64,000 bases of DNA. Source: CFX5 sp023384495. Lineage in GTDB: Bacteria; Chloroflexota; Anaerolineae; Caldilineales; Caldilineaceae. This document shows, piece by piece, positions 44,199-52,978 of the stretch; within the stretch, counting starts at the first letter, position 1; each line of letters opens with the position of its first letter. Under the pieces are notes generated by a model. That model was given only the letters and a program-made list of their open reading frames with translations, was not told the origin of the DNA and ran no database searches. Both the position numbers and the translations under genes were made by a program. The DNA lies in the NCBI GenBank assembly GCA_048499455.1, contig JASNZV010000007.1, positions 211,524 to 275,523 on the forward strand, given 5' to 3'.

Positions 44199-44900
44199 AT
44201 GTACAGTTCAAAAGACAGCGATACGGCAAGCAGCAATCGTACGGCTGCAGTTGGGCCGGACGCCGCAACGGAACAAAGGTCAGGCATCGATTTTGCTGCC
44301 CCGCTCGGCGGGGCGGCAGCAGGGCATCTGCTCTTTCCTGCAGGTGCGGCTGGGGTTACCCTCCACGTCGACCCCACGCTGGTCGAGCTTTGCCGCGCCC
44401 ACTTCGAGCGTCATATCCCAACCGTCCAGGCGCAAGACGGTGTCGTGACGATTCGCTACCCCAGCTTCTCGCTCTTCAACTGGCTGGTCTACTGGCGGGA
44501 GCCGGTGGCCGAAGTCACCCTCACCGCAGCCCTTCCCTGGCAGATCAAGATCCATGGCGGGGTATCCAAACTCACCGCCGACCTGCGCGGGCTGCGGCTT
44601 GCAAAGCTCAGCATCGACGGCGGCGCCAGCGGGGTGCTGGTGATGCTGCCGGCCCCGGTAGGTAGAGTGCCCATCCGTATCGGCGGGGGCGCCAGCAACG
44701 TGACGTTTCGCCGTGCGGCCGCTATAGCAGCGCGAGTGCACGTCCAGAGCGGCGCCAGCAACCTGACGGTGGATGAGCACTACTTCGGCGCCATGAGCGG
44801 TGAAATCCATTGGGAGACTCCTGAAGCCAGGCAGGCAGCCGACTACTACGACATACACATCGGGGGCGGGGCCAGCAACCTGACGATTGGGAGTGATTGA
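44199..44900 (+). CDS. Beta-repeat protein of unknown function (GGASNLT repeats)
   Basis: I do not recognise a named family with certainty. The 233-residue protein lacks a signal peptide or membrane helix. Its C-terminal half repeats the pattern 'hydrophobic-I-x-GGAS-N/G-hydrophobic-T' four times (IDGGASGVLV, IGGGASNVTF, QSGASNLTV, IGGGASNLTI) at about 20-35 residue spacing, as in beta-solenoid or DUF4097-like folds. The N-terminal region contains a FNWLVYWREP segment. It stands alone between a repeat and the cytochrome gene. Confidence 0.6.
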   Translation: MYSSKDSDTASSNRTAAVGPDAATEQRSGIDFAAPLGGAAAGHLLFPAGAAGVTLHVDPTLVELCRAHFERHIPTVQAQDGVVTIRYPSFSLFNWLVYWREPVAEVTLTAALPWQIKIHGGVSKLTADLRGLRLAKLSIDGGASGVLVMLPAPVGRVPIRIGGGASNVTFRRAAAIAARVHVQSGASNLTVDEHYFGAMSGEIHWETPEARQAADYYDIHIGGGASNLTIGSD

Positions 44901-45071
44901 GTCCTGGTCAACCGAGTGTCGGGCGCCTATGCGGTCGTCTGCTTTGTAGATACGCCAGGAGCAATCCCACAGGTTGCGCACGGTATGTTTACCGAGTTTA
45001 CAGTTCGCTAGACGAGCTGTCGAAAGGCGAAGAGATTTCCATCCGTTGATGGCAAAAGGGAAATCGCAACT

Positions 45072-46040
45072 ATGAATCTCACGATCAGCATTGTGATCGT
45101 CATTACACTATCGTCGCTCTTTGGCTGGCTGGCCGTACGCGCCGGTCAGGCAAAGAGCAGGCCCGCCGTGAGATGGGTGGGCGCTGGCCTGGCCGGGCTG
45201 TTGGCCGTGCTCGGCGTCTTCGTCATCGGCCTGGCGCTGACGGGCCTCTTTCGTTTCTATCTGCCAGCGGCTGCGCCCGCGCCGGAGCTTTTGATCGAAG
45301 GATCGCCAGCGCAAATCGCCCGCGGTGAACGGCTGGCCTACCTCTGCGCCAGTTGCCATTCTACCGCTAGCAATCTGCCCCTGGATGGCAGTGCGGAAAA
45401 CTTTTCGCCGGCGATAGGAACCATCTACGCCCCCAACCTCACCCCAGGCGGGCCACTCCAACACTGGAGCGACGGCGAGATCATGCGCGCCATTCGCGAG
45501 GGGGTCCACCAAAGCGGGCGTGCGTTGGTCCTCATGCCGTCGGACCAGTTTCATAGCATGAGTGACAGCGATGTGCAGGCGCTGGTGGTCTATCTACGCA
45601 CCCAACCGGCAGTGGGGCGCCAAACCCCGGCCACCGAGCTGACGCTGCTGGGCGCCATCCTGGTCGGTGTGGGGATGTTCCCCTACAGCCCACAGCCGCC
45701 CATCGCCGGTCCCGTGGAAGCGCCACCGGCCGGGGAAACCGCCGCCCATGGTCAGTATTTGCTGACGATGGCGGGCTGCCGTGAGTGTCACGGCGCCGAC
45801 CTGCGGGGCGGGAGATCGCAGTTTGTGCCCATTGGGCCAAACCTGCTCGCCATCCTCGCTCAGTGGAGCGCCGAGGAGTTCGTCACGACCATCCGCACGG
45901 GTGTCGACCCATACGGTCACGCTCTCGATCCGGAAACGATGCCGTGGCCGGCGTATGCAGCCGCCTTCGAAGATGAGGAACTCGCGGCGATCTACACCTA
46001 TATCCGCACGCTGCCGCTTACCGGAGAGGCGACTGAGTAA
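45072..46040 (+). CDS. Membrane-anchored diheme cytochrome c
   Basis: The 322-residue product has two N-terminal hydrophobic helices (about residues 3-22 and 38-62) and two exported c-type heme domains. Heme sites are CASCH (Cys92) and CRECH (Cys236); candidate distal Met ligands lie in LMPSDQFHSMSD and ETMPWPAY. The layout resembles the diheme cytochrome c subunits of alcohol/aldehyde dehydrogenases. It should pass electrons on the outer face of the membrane. The next gene encodes a HiPIP-like iron-sulfur protein, so the pair may form a short electron-transfer chain. No dehydrogenase gene is beside them. Confidence 0.92.
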   Translation: MNLTISIVIVITLSSLFGWLAVRAGQAKSRPAVRWVGAGLAGLLAVLGVFVIGLALTGLFRFYLPAAAPAPELLIEGSPAQIARGERLAYLCASCHSTASNLPLDGSAENFSPAIGTIYAPNLTPGGPLQHWSDGEIMRAIREGVHQSGRALVLMPSDQFHSMSDSDVQALVVYLRTQPAVGRQTPATELTLLGAILVGVGMFPYSPQPPIAGPVEAPPAGETAAHGQYLLTMAGCRECHGADLRGGRSQFVPIGPNLLAILAQWSAEEFVTTIRTGVDPYGHALDPETMPWPAYAAAFEDEELAAIYTYIRTLPLTGEATE

Positions 46041-46178
46041 TTTTGGCCGGTGTCGCAACCAATTCGCCACAGATCGGGGGGGATTGACAAATCCCTGACC
46101 GGTATACAAGCAATCCAGGCCAAGCCGGGGCAAATCACCACGAGCACTGACAATTTGATGATTTTAAGGAGATACAAG

Positions 46179-46583
46179 ATGCAATTTGCAGGCCAAAATC
46201 AACAACGCGACCATAGGCACATGCACAGCACGGGTTCACGACGAAGCTTCCTTAAACAGATAGTGGGCGTCGGCGCGGCAGGGTTGTTCCTGCCCGGTTT
46301 GCTTGCAGCCTGTCGCAATGAGAACACCGCAGCCGCGTCATCCACTGAAACGGCGCCAGGGATAGTTGGGGGCTCCTGCGCAGAGAGCGAGGCAATTCCC
46401 TTGACAGCAGTTGCAACCCGCAAGGCAGTCGCCTATGTAGATCTGTCTCTACATGCAGAGAGAAGATGCGACAACTGCCGTTTCTTCAAGCAACCGGCAA
46501 CCGGCGCAAGCTGTGGCGGCTGTGAAATCGTCGGCGGGACGATTGCGCCTGCCGGCTATTGTACAGCGTGGGCGGCGATGTGA
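46179..46583 (+). CDS. HiPIP-like high-potential iron-sulfur protein with Tat signal
   Basis: The 134-residue product begins with a twin-arginine signal (GSRRSFLKQIVGVGAAGLFLPGLLAAC). The Ala-Ala-Cys suggests lipid anchoring after export. The mature part has the HiPIP cysteine pattern: CDNCRFF, CGGCEIVGG and the diagnostic GYCTAW end, giving four ligands for a 4Fe-4S cluster. HiPIPs carry electrons at high potential in the periplasm or outside the membrane. AAGGAG eight bases before the ATG fixes the start at 46179. It follows the diheme cytochrome gene by 138 bp in the same direction. Confidence 0.88.
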   Translation: MQFAGQNQQRDHRHMHSTGSRRSFLKQIVGVGAAGLFLPGLLAACRNENTAAASSTETAPGIVGGSCAESEAIPLTAVATRKAVAYVDLSLHAERRCDNCRFFKQPATGASCGGCEIVGGTIAPAGYCTAWAAM

Positions 46584-46620
46584 ATTGTGAATTGAGAATC
46601 GTGAATTGCGAATGATGAAT
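46581..46620 (+). repeat. Short GTGAATT tandem-like repeats
   Basis: GTGAATT-type units (TGAATTGTGAATTGAG, CGTGAATTGCGAATG) recur four to five times directly after the HiPIP stop codon. The run codes for nothing and looks like an expanded simple repeat. Confidence 0.5.
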
Positions 46621-46690
46621 AGGGAGGGGGAGCAATGGCGCTGAAGAGACCGCTCACCTCGCATAAGTCGATGGGGATTGCCCCTGGTGA

Positions 46691-46732
46691 CTTCCGGGAG
46701 GTGGCGGGCGTTTACCCGCCACCTCCCGGAAG
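46691..46732. repeat. CCGGGAGGTG palindrome, copy 2 (18-bp perfect stem)
   Basis: CTTCCGGGAGGTGGCGGG (46691-46708) pairs perfectly with 46715-46732 across a 6-nt loop, a very stable hairpin. The flank TGCCCCTGGTGACTT just before it also occurs, with one change, next to copy 3 (57599-57615). Confidence 0.85.
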
Positions 46733-46740
46733 CCCCTGCC

Positions 46741-46781
46741 TGAAACCAAGCATTTTTACCGGGTAAAAACGCTTGGTTTCA
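46741..46781. repeat. Second adjacent palindrome (TGAAACCAAGC...)
   Basis: TGAAACCAAGCATTTTTACC (46741-46760) pairs with 46762-46781 with one mismatch, forming a nearly perfect 41-bp palindrome eight bases after the preceding hairpin. Together they may stop transcription from the HiPIP gene before the aminotransferase. Confidence 0.75.
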
Positions 46782-46913
46782 AACAACCGCCAGTATGGGC
46801 TTCCCGCTCCTTCTGTGCTACAATGCCATTGAGGGTCCTCTATCGTGTCGCACCCCAATTGCCACGATGAGAACCTCATTCCAACTACATCGGCCAGTCG
46901 AACCGTTCTGCTT

Positions 46914-48086
46914 ATGTCCCACATCTCCACAGCCCCTTCCCTCGACCGCATCCAGCCCTCGCGCATCCGCGCCCTGGCGGATGTGGCCTTTGGCATGGAG
47001 GGCGTCTACAAGCTCCACTTTGGCGAGTCCAACCTGCCGACGCCGCAGTATATCAAGGAGGCCGCAACGCAGGCGTTAGCCGACGGCCACACCTTTTACA
47101 CTGAAAACGCCGGGCTGCCCAGCCTGCGCGCCGCCATCGCCCGTAAGGTGGCTGAACTCCACGGCGTGGAACTCGACCCGGCAGCAGAGATCTTGGTCAC
47201 GGCATCGGGGGTTCAGGCGCTCAATGTGACCATCCGCTGTACGATTGACCCCGGCGACGAGGCGCTGATCCTCACACCCAACTGGCCCAATGCGGGCGAG
47301 ATGGTCAAACTGTATGGCGCCACACCGGTAGAAGTTCCCTACCGACTCGATCACGAACGGTTTGTGATCGACTTCGGCGCACTGGAAGCCGCCATCACCG
47401 CACGCACACGGCTGTTGGTCTACACGTCCCCTTCCAACCCCTTGGGGTGGGTCGCTACGCAGGATGACCAGCGCGCGCTGCTCGATTTTTGTCGCCGCCA
47501 CCGGCTCTGGCTGCTGGCCGATGAGGTCTACGAGCGCATCTACTTTCACGGGCCGGTGGCGCCGTCGATCCTGCGGCTCTGTACACGGGACGACGCCGTG
47601 ATCGTGGTCAACTCCTTCTCCAAGAGCTACTGTATGACTGGCTGGCGGTTGGGCTGGGCGGTGGCGCGGCGTGATCTGGTCGCCAGGGCGACGCCGCTCA
47701 ACGAGTTTATCATCTCTCACGCGCCCACCTTTGTGCAGAAGGCGGGCGAAGTAGCGCTAGCCCAGGGTGAGGATGACATCGCCGCCCGCGCCGAGTTGTT
47801 CCATGAACGGATGAGTTTCTGTTATGACGCCCTCTCTTCGGTTAAAGGGATTACGCTGCCGAAGCCAGACGGTGCATTCTATCTCTTTCCGCGGATCGAA
47901 GGGATCACCGACTCGTTTGCGTTTGCCCTCGAGTTGCTCAGAACCACAAAAGTTTCCTGCGCGCCGGGTGTCGCCTTTGGGTCTGGCGGCGAAGGCGGGG
48001 TGCGGATCTGCACGGCGTCGGACCTCTCCATCCTCGAACCGGCGATGGAGCGCTTGATTCGCTTTGTCGAGCAGGGTGGGGTGTGA
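46914..48086 (+). CDS. Class I/II PLP-dependent aminotransferase
   Basis: The 390-residue product is a fold-type I aminotransferase: an LHFGESNLPTPQYI N-terminal arm, YTENAGLPSLRAAIA, ASGVQALNVTIRC, SPSNPLGWVATQD (Asn-Pro contact), WLLADEVYERIYF (PLP Asp and Tyr) and NSFSKSYCMTGWRLGW, where the Lys binds PLP. The C-terminal VRICTAS provides the substrate-carboxylate Arg. It transfers amino groups between amino and keto acids, with aspartate or aromatic substrates likely. An upstream in-frame GTG at 46845 is possible but the ATG at 46914 fits family N-termini better. Confidence 0.92.
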   Translation: MSHISTAPSLDRIQPSRIRALADVAFGMEGVYKLHFGESNLPTPQYIKEAATQALADGHTFYTENAGLPSLRAAIARKVAELHGVELDPAAEILVTASGVQALNVTIRCTIDPGDEALILTPNWPNAGEMVKLYGATPVEVPYRLDHERFVIDFGALEAAITARTRLLVYTSPSNPLGWVATQDDQRALLDFCRRHRLWLLADEVYERIYFHGPVAPSILRLCTRDDAVIVVNSFSKSYCMTGWRLGWAVARRDLVARATPLNEFIISHAPTFVQKAGEVALAQGEDDIAARAELFHERMSFCYDALSSVKGITLPKPDGAFYLFPRIEGITDSFAFALELLRTTKVSCAPGVAFGSGGEGGVRICTASDLSILEPAMERLIRFVEQGGV

Positions 48087-48095
48087 AAACAGTGT

Positions 48096-48124
48096 TTGCA
48101 TGCTCGTTTCGTCTTCGGTATAAT
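48096..48124 (+). promoter_or_regulatory. Strong sigma-70-type promoter of the dipeptide transporter operon
   Basis: TTGCAT (48096-48101), a 17-bp spacer and a perfect TATAAT (48119-48124). The leader to the ATG at 48256 is about 125 nt. This is one of the best promoters in the window. Confidence 0.7.
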
Positions 48125-48255
48125 TCTCTTCATCTGGCGAACCGCAATGCATCTATGCGCTGCTGGTCCGCCCCCCGTTCTCTTCCTTTCCATGAGGTTT
48201 ATCCCGAGCAACTTCCCTTGACTGGCATGATTGGCAGAAATCGAAAGGGGTTTTG

Positions 48256-49959
48256 ATGAAGACAAGTATAAGCCGAGCAGGCAAACACCCGCATTTGCAC
48301 CAAAGTTTTCTACTCTCGCGGCGCGCCTTCTTGCGCACGATGGCATTGACAGGGGGCGCTCTGGGCATGGGCGCATTTGCCGCTGCCTGTTCTGGGCCGG
48401 CAACAAGCGGTGGCGCGGGGCCGTCCGCCGCGCCGGCTGCGTCTGGCCCACAGGTGGGCGGTGTCTATCGACTAGTCGGGGCGGGCGACATCCGCTCGCT
48501 CGATCCGCCGGCGGCCGAGAGCAGCGAAGACTGGTGGAGCGCTGGCATGGTGCTCTACAACTTGCTCTATTTCTACGACAAGGACGGCAACTTCTATGCC
48601 GACCTGGCCGCCGACTTGCCCACCATCAGTGACGATGGGCTGGTCTACTCGATTCCCATCCGTCAGGGCGTGCAGTTCCACAACGGGCGCGAGCTGGTGG
48701 CCGAAGATGTGAAATTTACGCTGGAGCATCAGCTGTGGCCTGAAGTCTACAGTTGGGGCAAGAGCTATATGGACAACATGGAGGGATTTGACGCGGTCGT
48801 GGCTGGCTCGACCAAAGAGCTATCGGGCATCAAGGTGGTGGACAGCCATACGCTGGAGGTCACGCTCAAACAGCCCCAGGCCGTCTTCCCGGCGCTGCTC
48901 TCCATGAGCATGAACGCCATCATCCCCATGGAAGAGACGCTCCAGGCCGGCGCCGACTGGGGTTTCTCTACAGTAATTGGAACCGGCCCGTTCAAGTTCG
49001 TGGAGTGGGTGGCCGGTGAGCGCGCCGTCTATGAGCGCAATGCGGACTATTTCAAGACGCCGCCCTACATCGAGCGTGTCGAGCTCTATCTCAATGTGGA
49101 CGCGGCCGTGCAACTGCTGCGCTGGGAAAATGGCGAGGCCGAGTTTGCCCGCGCGCCAAGCGCTGAACTGCCCCGCCTCTTTGCCGACGAGACGACACGC
49201 GCCAAGATGCGCCTGGCGTCGGGCACTTCCACCAGCCGGCTGGCTTTCCATTTCGATGTGCCCCCGTTCGACGATATCCGAGTTCGTCAGGCGGTGGCGA
49301 TGGCGATTGACAAACAGGCCATCGTGCAAAAGAGCGGTGGCGTCCTCACGCCGCTGGAAGGGCATTTTACGCCGCCGTTGCTCCAGTATGACCCTGAGTT
49401 CAAGAGCGAGTACCAATACAACATCGAACAGGCCAAGGCGCTCATGGCCGAAGCCGGCTACGGTGATGGGGTGTCTGGAATTCGTATGTATGTCGGGCTG
49501 GGCCAGGAGACCGGCCAGTTGCTCCAGGCTGACCTGGCCGCCATCGGCATCGAGACTGAGCTGGCCGTTGGTCAGTGGAAGGATTGGCGCGACCGCATCC
49601 GAGCCGGCGATGTAGGGCTCTTCTATTACAACTGGGCCGCCAGTTTCCCCGACGCCTACGACTATACGTCGGCGTGGACAACCTGCGCTTCGATTGAAAC
49701 GGGATTCAATGACGGCAACTACTGTAACGAGCGCATCGACGAGTTGGTGACGCGTGTCGAAGCGCTCCCGCTCACCGACCCGGACCGCATCGCCGCCTAC
49801 CGCGAAATTCAGGATATTGTGATCAACCAAGATGTGGCCTGGGTGGCGCTGAACACGCCGCAGAACATTGCCCTGGGTGTGGATTACGTGCATGACGACT
49901 TCATGAGCCCCATCTACGGCTGGCCCTATTTGGAAACTGCCTGGATGGATGAACGATAG
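48256..49959 (+). CDS. Peptide/nickel-type ABC transporter solute-binding lipoprotein (family 5)
   Basis: The 567-residue product has a twin-arginine signal (LSRRAFLRTMALTGGALGMGAFAAAC) ending in a lipobox-like Cys, then an SBP family 5 domain: GVYRLVGAGDIRSLDPPAAES, YSIPIRQGVQFHNGRELVAEDVKFTLEH, IPMEETLQAG...GTGPFKFVEWVAGERAVYERNADYF, FDDIRVRQAVAMAIDKQAIVQK. It delivers oligopeptides, dipeptides or other small solutes to the two permeases encoded next. A Tat signal on an SBP suggests export in folded form. AAAGGGG precedes the ATG. Confidence 0.93.
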   Translation: MKTSISRAGKHPHLHQSFLLSRRAFLRTMALTGGALGMGAFAAACSGPATSGGAGPSAAPAASGPQVGGVYRLVGAGDIRSLDPPAAESSEDWWSAGMVLYNLLYFYDKDGNFYADLAADLPTISDDGLVYSIPIRQGVQFHNGRELVAEDVKFTLEHQLWPEVYSWGKSYMDNMEGFDAVVAGSTKELSGIKVVDSHTLEVTLKQPQAVFPALLSMSMNAIIPMEETLQAGADWGFSTVIGTGPFKFVEWVAGERAVYERNADYFKTPPYIERVELYLNVDAAVQLLRWENGEAEFARAPSAELPRLFADETTRAKMRLASGTSTSRLAFHFDVPPFDDIRVRQAVAMAIDKQAIVQKSGGVLTPLEGHFTPPLLQYDPEFKSEYQYNIEQAKALMAEAGYGDGVSGIRMYVGLGQETGQLLQADLAAIGIETELAVGQWKDWRDRIRAGDVGLFYYNWAASFPDAYDYTSAWTTCASIETGFNDGNYCNERIDELVTRVEALPLTDPDRIAAYREIQDIVINQDVAWVALNTPQNIALGVDYVHDDFMSPIYGWPYLETAWMDER

Positions 49960-50020
49960 GATTGGAGGATTGGGTGTTCTGTCCTGAACACCCAATCACC
50001 GATTCGCTTGCAGCCCAACC

Positions 50021-50944
50021 ATGAGCACTGTACAGGGTGTTACGTTATCAGCTCGCTTTCCCGGAGAGGGAGAGACGCGGCCCGCGACGTCGTGGTGGCA
50101 AGACGCCTGGCGGCGTTTCAAACGCCAGAAAAGCGCTCTGGTGGCCGGTGCGCTGTTTCTTGCGCTGGTGCTGGTGGCGCTGCTGGCGCCCGTTCTGGCG
50201 CCCTATGACCCGGTGGAGCAATTTCGCCGCGAGGGGCTTTCGCCGGTGGGGGAGCCGGTGGGGCCCAACAGCCAGTTTTGGCTGGGCGCCGACGGGTTGG
50301 GGCGTGATGTGCTCAGCCGGCTGCTGCACGGCGCGCGCGTCTCGCTGGGGATCGGCATCATCGCCAGCGCCATCGCCGTCACGATTGGGTTGCTGGTAGG
50401 CGGTGTGGCGGGCTTTTTGGGCGGTAAGGTGGACTTTTTTGTCATGCGCTTTGTCGATCTGGTGATGAGCATGCCCACCTTCTTCTTGATCTTGCTGCTG
50501 GTCGTCATGCTCAGCCCGGGCGTCTGGGTGGTGATCACGGTGATCTCGCTCTTTTCGTGGACGGGGCCGGCGCGTGTCTTCCGTAGCCAGATTCTGGCCG
50601 TGAAGCAGCGTGACTTTGTTCACGCCGCCCGCTGCTTGGGCACACCCCAGTCACGCATCTTCATCCGCCACCTGCTGCCTCATGTATTGCCACTGGTGGT
50701 GGTCTACCTGGCGCTCAACATCCCCAACGCCATCTTTGCCGAGGCCAGCCTCAGCTTTCTGGGCCTGGGCGTGCCGCAGCCGATCCCCTCCTGGGGGTCG
50801 ATGATCCAGGATGGCTTTGCCTACTACCGGGTGGCGCCGTGGATCGCCTTCTTCCCTGGCGCCGCCATTGCTCTTGCCGTGGTCAGTATCAATTTGCTGG
50901 GCAATGGCCTCCGTGAGGCCATGGACCCGGTGCGGAAGACATAG
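50021..50944 (+). CDS. ABC transporter permease, DppC type
   Basis: The 307-residue product has the OppC/DppC N-terminal sequence (WRRFKRQKSALVAGALFLALVLVALLAPVLAPYDPVEQ), the LGADGLGRDVLSRLLHGARVSL signature and the EAA cytoplasmic loop (HAARCLGTPQSRIFIRHLLPHVLPLV). It is one of two membrane subunits of a dipeptide/oligopeptide importer. It lies 61 bp after the binding protein and 6 bp before the DppB-type gene. The order SBP-C-B differs from the common A-B-C-D-F, and no ATPase gene follows. Confidence 0.94.
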   Translation: MSTVQGVTLSARFPGEGETRPATSWWQDAWRRFKRQKSALVAGALFLALVLVALLAPVLAPYDPVEQFRREGLSPVGEPVGPNSQFWLGADGLGRDVLSRLLHGARVSLGIGIIASAIAVTIGLLVGGVAGFLGGKVDFFVMRFVDLVMSMPTFFLILLLVVMLSPGVWVVITVISLFSWTGPARVFRSQILAVKQRDFVHAARCLGTPQSRIFIRHLLPHVLPLVVVYLALNIPNAIFAEASLSFLGLGVPQPIPSWGSMIQDGFAYYRVAPWIAFFPGAAIALAVVSINLLGNGLREAMDPVRKT

Positions 50945-50950
50945 CCTACC

Positions 50951-51874
50951 ATGTTCGGACGATACATTCTGCGTCGCCTCCTGTGGACATTGCTGACCCT
51001 GTTCGGCGTCACGCTGCTCACCTTTCTATTGGTCTTCGCCGGGCCGACCGACCCCGCGCGCGCCCTCGTGGGTGATAAGGCAACCGGGGTGTCGATTGAG
51101 CATCTCCGCCAGGAGTATGGGCTGGACAAACCACTCTATGTCCAATATCTCACCTACATGGGACGTTTGCTGCAAGGGGATCTGGGCCAGTCGTACTATT
51201 TCCGCCGGCCCGTGACCGAGGCGCTGTTCAACCGCTTGCCGGCTACGGCGTTGCTGGCCTTTTCAATTATGTTCGTTAGCTGCTTGATTGGCATTCCCTT
51301 GGGCGTGGTCACGGCGCTGCGCAACGGCTCCTGGCTAGACCGCGCCACGATGACGCTGGGGCTGGTGGCGGTTTCGTTGCCCACCTTTTTTGTCGGGCTG
51401 TTGCTCATCTACTTTTTTACCTATCAGATCAAGCTCTTCCCGGTGGGTGGCTACGGCACATGGCGCCACCTGGTGTTGCCCACGCTGGCCGTCGCCATCC
51501 CGTGGGGGGCATGGTACGCGATTTTTCTGCGTTCGAACATGCTCGAGGCCATCTCCGCCGACTACGTGCGAACGGCCTATGCCAAGGGGTTGAACACGCG
51601 CACGGTGGCCACGCGCCATATGCTGCGCAATGCGCTGTTGCCCGTGGTGACCATCATGGGCATCGACATGGCCGCCTTGCTCACCGGGATTGTGCTGGTG
51701 GAGACCGTCTTTAGCTGGCCGGGGATTGGGATGCAGACGCTCCAGGCTGCCCGCCACCTGGATGTGCCGCTGATCATGGGGAGCGTCATCTTTGGCGCGG
51801 TGCTGATTGGTCTGGCCAATTTGCTGGTGGACATTGTCTACACCTGGCTCGACCCGCGCGTGCAACTCGAGTAG
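50951..51874 (+). CDS. ABC transporter permease, DppB type
   Basis: The 307-residue product has the DppB/OppB start (MFGRYILRRLLWTLLTLFGVTLLTFLLV), PTDPARALVG, the QEYGLDKPLYVQYLTYMGRLLQGDLGQS segment and the EAA loop (YAKGLNTRTVATRHMLRNALLPVVTIMGIDMAALLTG). With the DppC-type protein it forms the membrane channel of a peptide-type importer. It ends 16 bp before the gene for a threonine-rich membrane protein. The missing ATPases (DppD/DppF) would have to come from elsewhere in the genome. Confidence 0.94.
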   Translation: MFGRYILRRLLWTLLTLFGVTLLTFLLVFAGPTDPARALVGDKATGVSIEHLRQEYGLDKPLYVQYLTYMGRLLQGDLGQSYYFRRPVTEALFNRLPATALLAFSIMFVSCLIGIPLGVVTALRNGSWLDRATMTLGLVAVSLPTFFVGLLLIYFFTYQIKLFPVGGYGTWRHLVLPTLAVAIPWGAWYAIFLRSNMLEAISADYVRTAYAKGLNTRTVATRHMLRNALLPVVTIMGIDMAALLTGIVLVETVFSWPGIGMQTLQAARHLDVPLIMGSVIFGAVLIGLANLLVDIVYTWLDPRVQLE

Positions 51875-51890
51875 CTTTTATACCAGGCCC

Positions 51891-52871
51891 ATGCACCAGT
51901 CCCGCCGCCCTCGAAACCACAGAGCGCGCCTGATCAGCTTCATCCTCGGGGTCGCACTTTTTATGGCCCTATTGTCGATCCCTGTCTATCTCAACAACTT
52001 TGCGCCACCGCGGCCAGGTATTGGCGAGCCGTCGCAACTAGTTGTCGCCCAGGCGCCGCCCGCGCCAGCCGATACGCCCGTTGTGGAGGAGGCTTTTACC
52101 ACCGCCACAGCGACGGAAGCGCCCAGCCCGACGAGCACAGCCACAGCGCCGCCCACATCGACCGCAACAGAAACCGTTACACCGGCGCCAACCAACAGCC
52201 CGACCGTCACCGCCGCCGCAACGGAATCGCTCACCACCACGGTTGCGCTCACTGCAACCGCCACACTCACCAATGGGCTGATCCTATTGCCCACCAGCAC
52301 GGCGACGGAGCCGATCACCGCAACCGAGACGAGCACGCTGACGGTGCTGTTGCTGCCGACCAATACCGTCCCCCCGCCGGCAACGGCCACGGTCCCGACC
52401 CCACCGGCGGATACGGCGACGGCCACCGTCACCGTCACGCCAACGCCTGCCAACACACCAACGCCAACATCAACAGTGGAGACACCCAGCCCGGAGACAA
52501 ATCCGCAGATTGCCGGCGCCACGGTGCGCGGCAGGCTCGGCTATCAAGAGAAACATTACATCCCCCTGGCAGACATTGACCCCAATGCGCCGCTGCTGAT
52601 TGAGATGGTGGTCAGCCCAGCCAACCACCCCGCAGCGGGAAAGGCGCTGACCGTCTTCATTGTGGCCGAGCGCGATTGGGAACAGATCGTGGGTGGCGGG
52701 GTACACCCAGAGCAGGCGCACCGCGAGGTGGGCCGCATCGAGAGCGCGCCGGGCCGTATTCATGCTGGGATCGCCCAGCCCGATCCACCCTATTACGTGG
52801 TTGTCGTCAATGACGACCAACAACCCGCCGAATACACGTTGTCCATCAACAACGGTGTCTTTGGCGGTTAG
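51891..52871 (+). CDS. Membrane-anchored Thr/Pro-rich surface protein
   Basis: The 326-residue product has a basic N-terminus, one membrane helix (LISFILGVALFMALLSIPVYL, about residues 17-37), a long low-complexity stalk rich in Thr, Ala, Pro and Val (about 55-205; repeated TATAT and PTxT units) and a compact C-terminal domain (about 215-326; GRLGYQEKHYIPLADID, ALTVFIVAERDWEQIV, YYVVVVNDDQQPAEYTLSI). Such stalks are usually O-glycosylated and hold a domain away from the membrane. The C-terminal fold resembles pre-peptidase or beta-sandwich domains but is not identified. It directly follows the permease genes, so it may be part of that operon. Confidence 0.7.
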   Translation: MHQSRRPRNHRARLISFILGVALFMALLSIPVYLNNFAPPRPGIGEPSQLVVAQAPPAPADTPVVEEAFTTATATEAPSPTSTATAPPTSTATETVTPAPTNSPTVTAAATESLTTTVALTATATLTNGLILLPTSTATEPITATETSTLTVLLLPTNTVPPPATATVPTPPADTATATVTVTPTPANTPTPTSTVETPSPETNPQIAGATVRGRLGYQEKHYIPLADIDPNAPLLIEMVVSPANHPAAGKALTVFIVAERDWEQIVGGGVHPEQAHREVGRIESAPGRIHAGIAQPDPPYYVVVVNDDQQPAEYTLSINNGVFGG

Positions 52872-52900
52872 CACCGTGCAACATACAGAAAGACATCATC

Positions 52901-52954
52901 TGTCGTCGCGACTTCAGTCGCGTTTTCACCTAAGCGACTGAAGCCGCGACGACA
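52901..52954. repeat. 21-bp inverted repeat (TGTCGTCGCGACTTCAGTCGC family)
   Basis: 52901-52921 pairs with 52934-52954 with a single mismatch across a 12-nt loop. The core GTCGTCGCGACTT is shared with the repeats at 29001 and, more loosely, 30741. It lies 25 bp before the start of the DMFase-like gene. Confidence 0.75.
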
Positions 52955-52978
52955 AACGCCATCCTAGAGGAGTCCATC

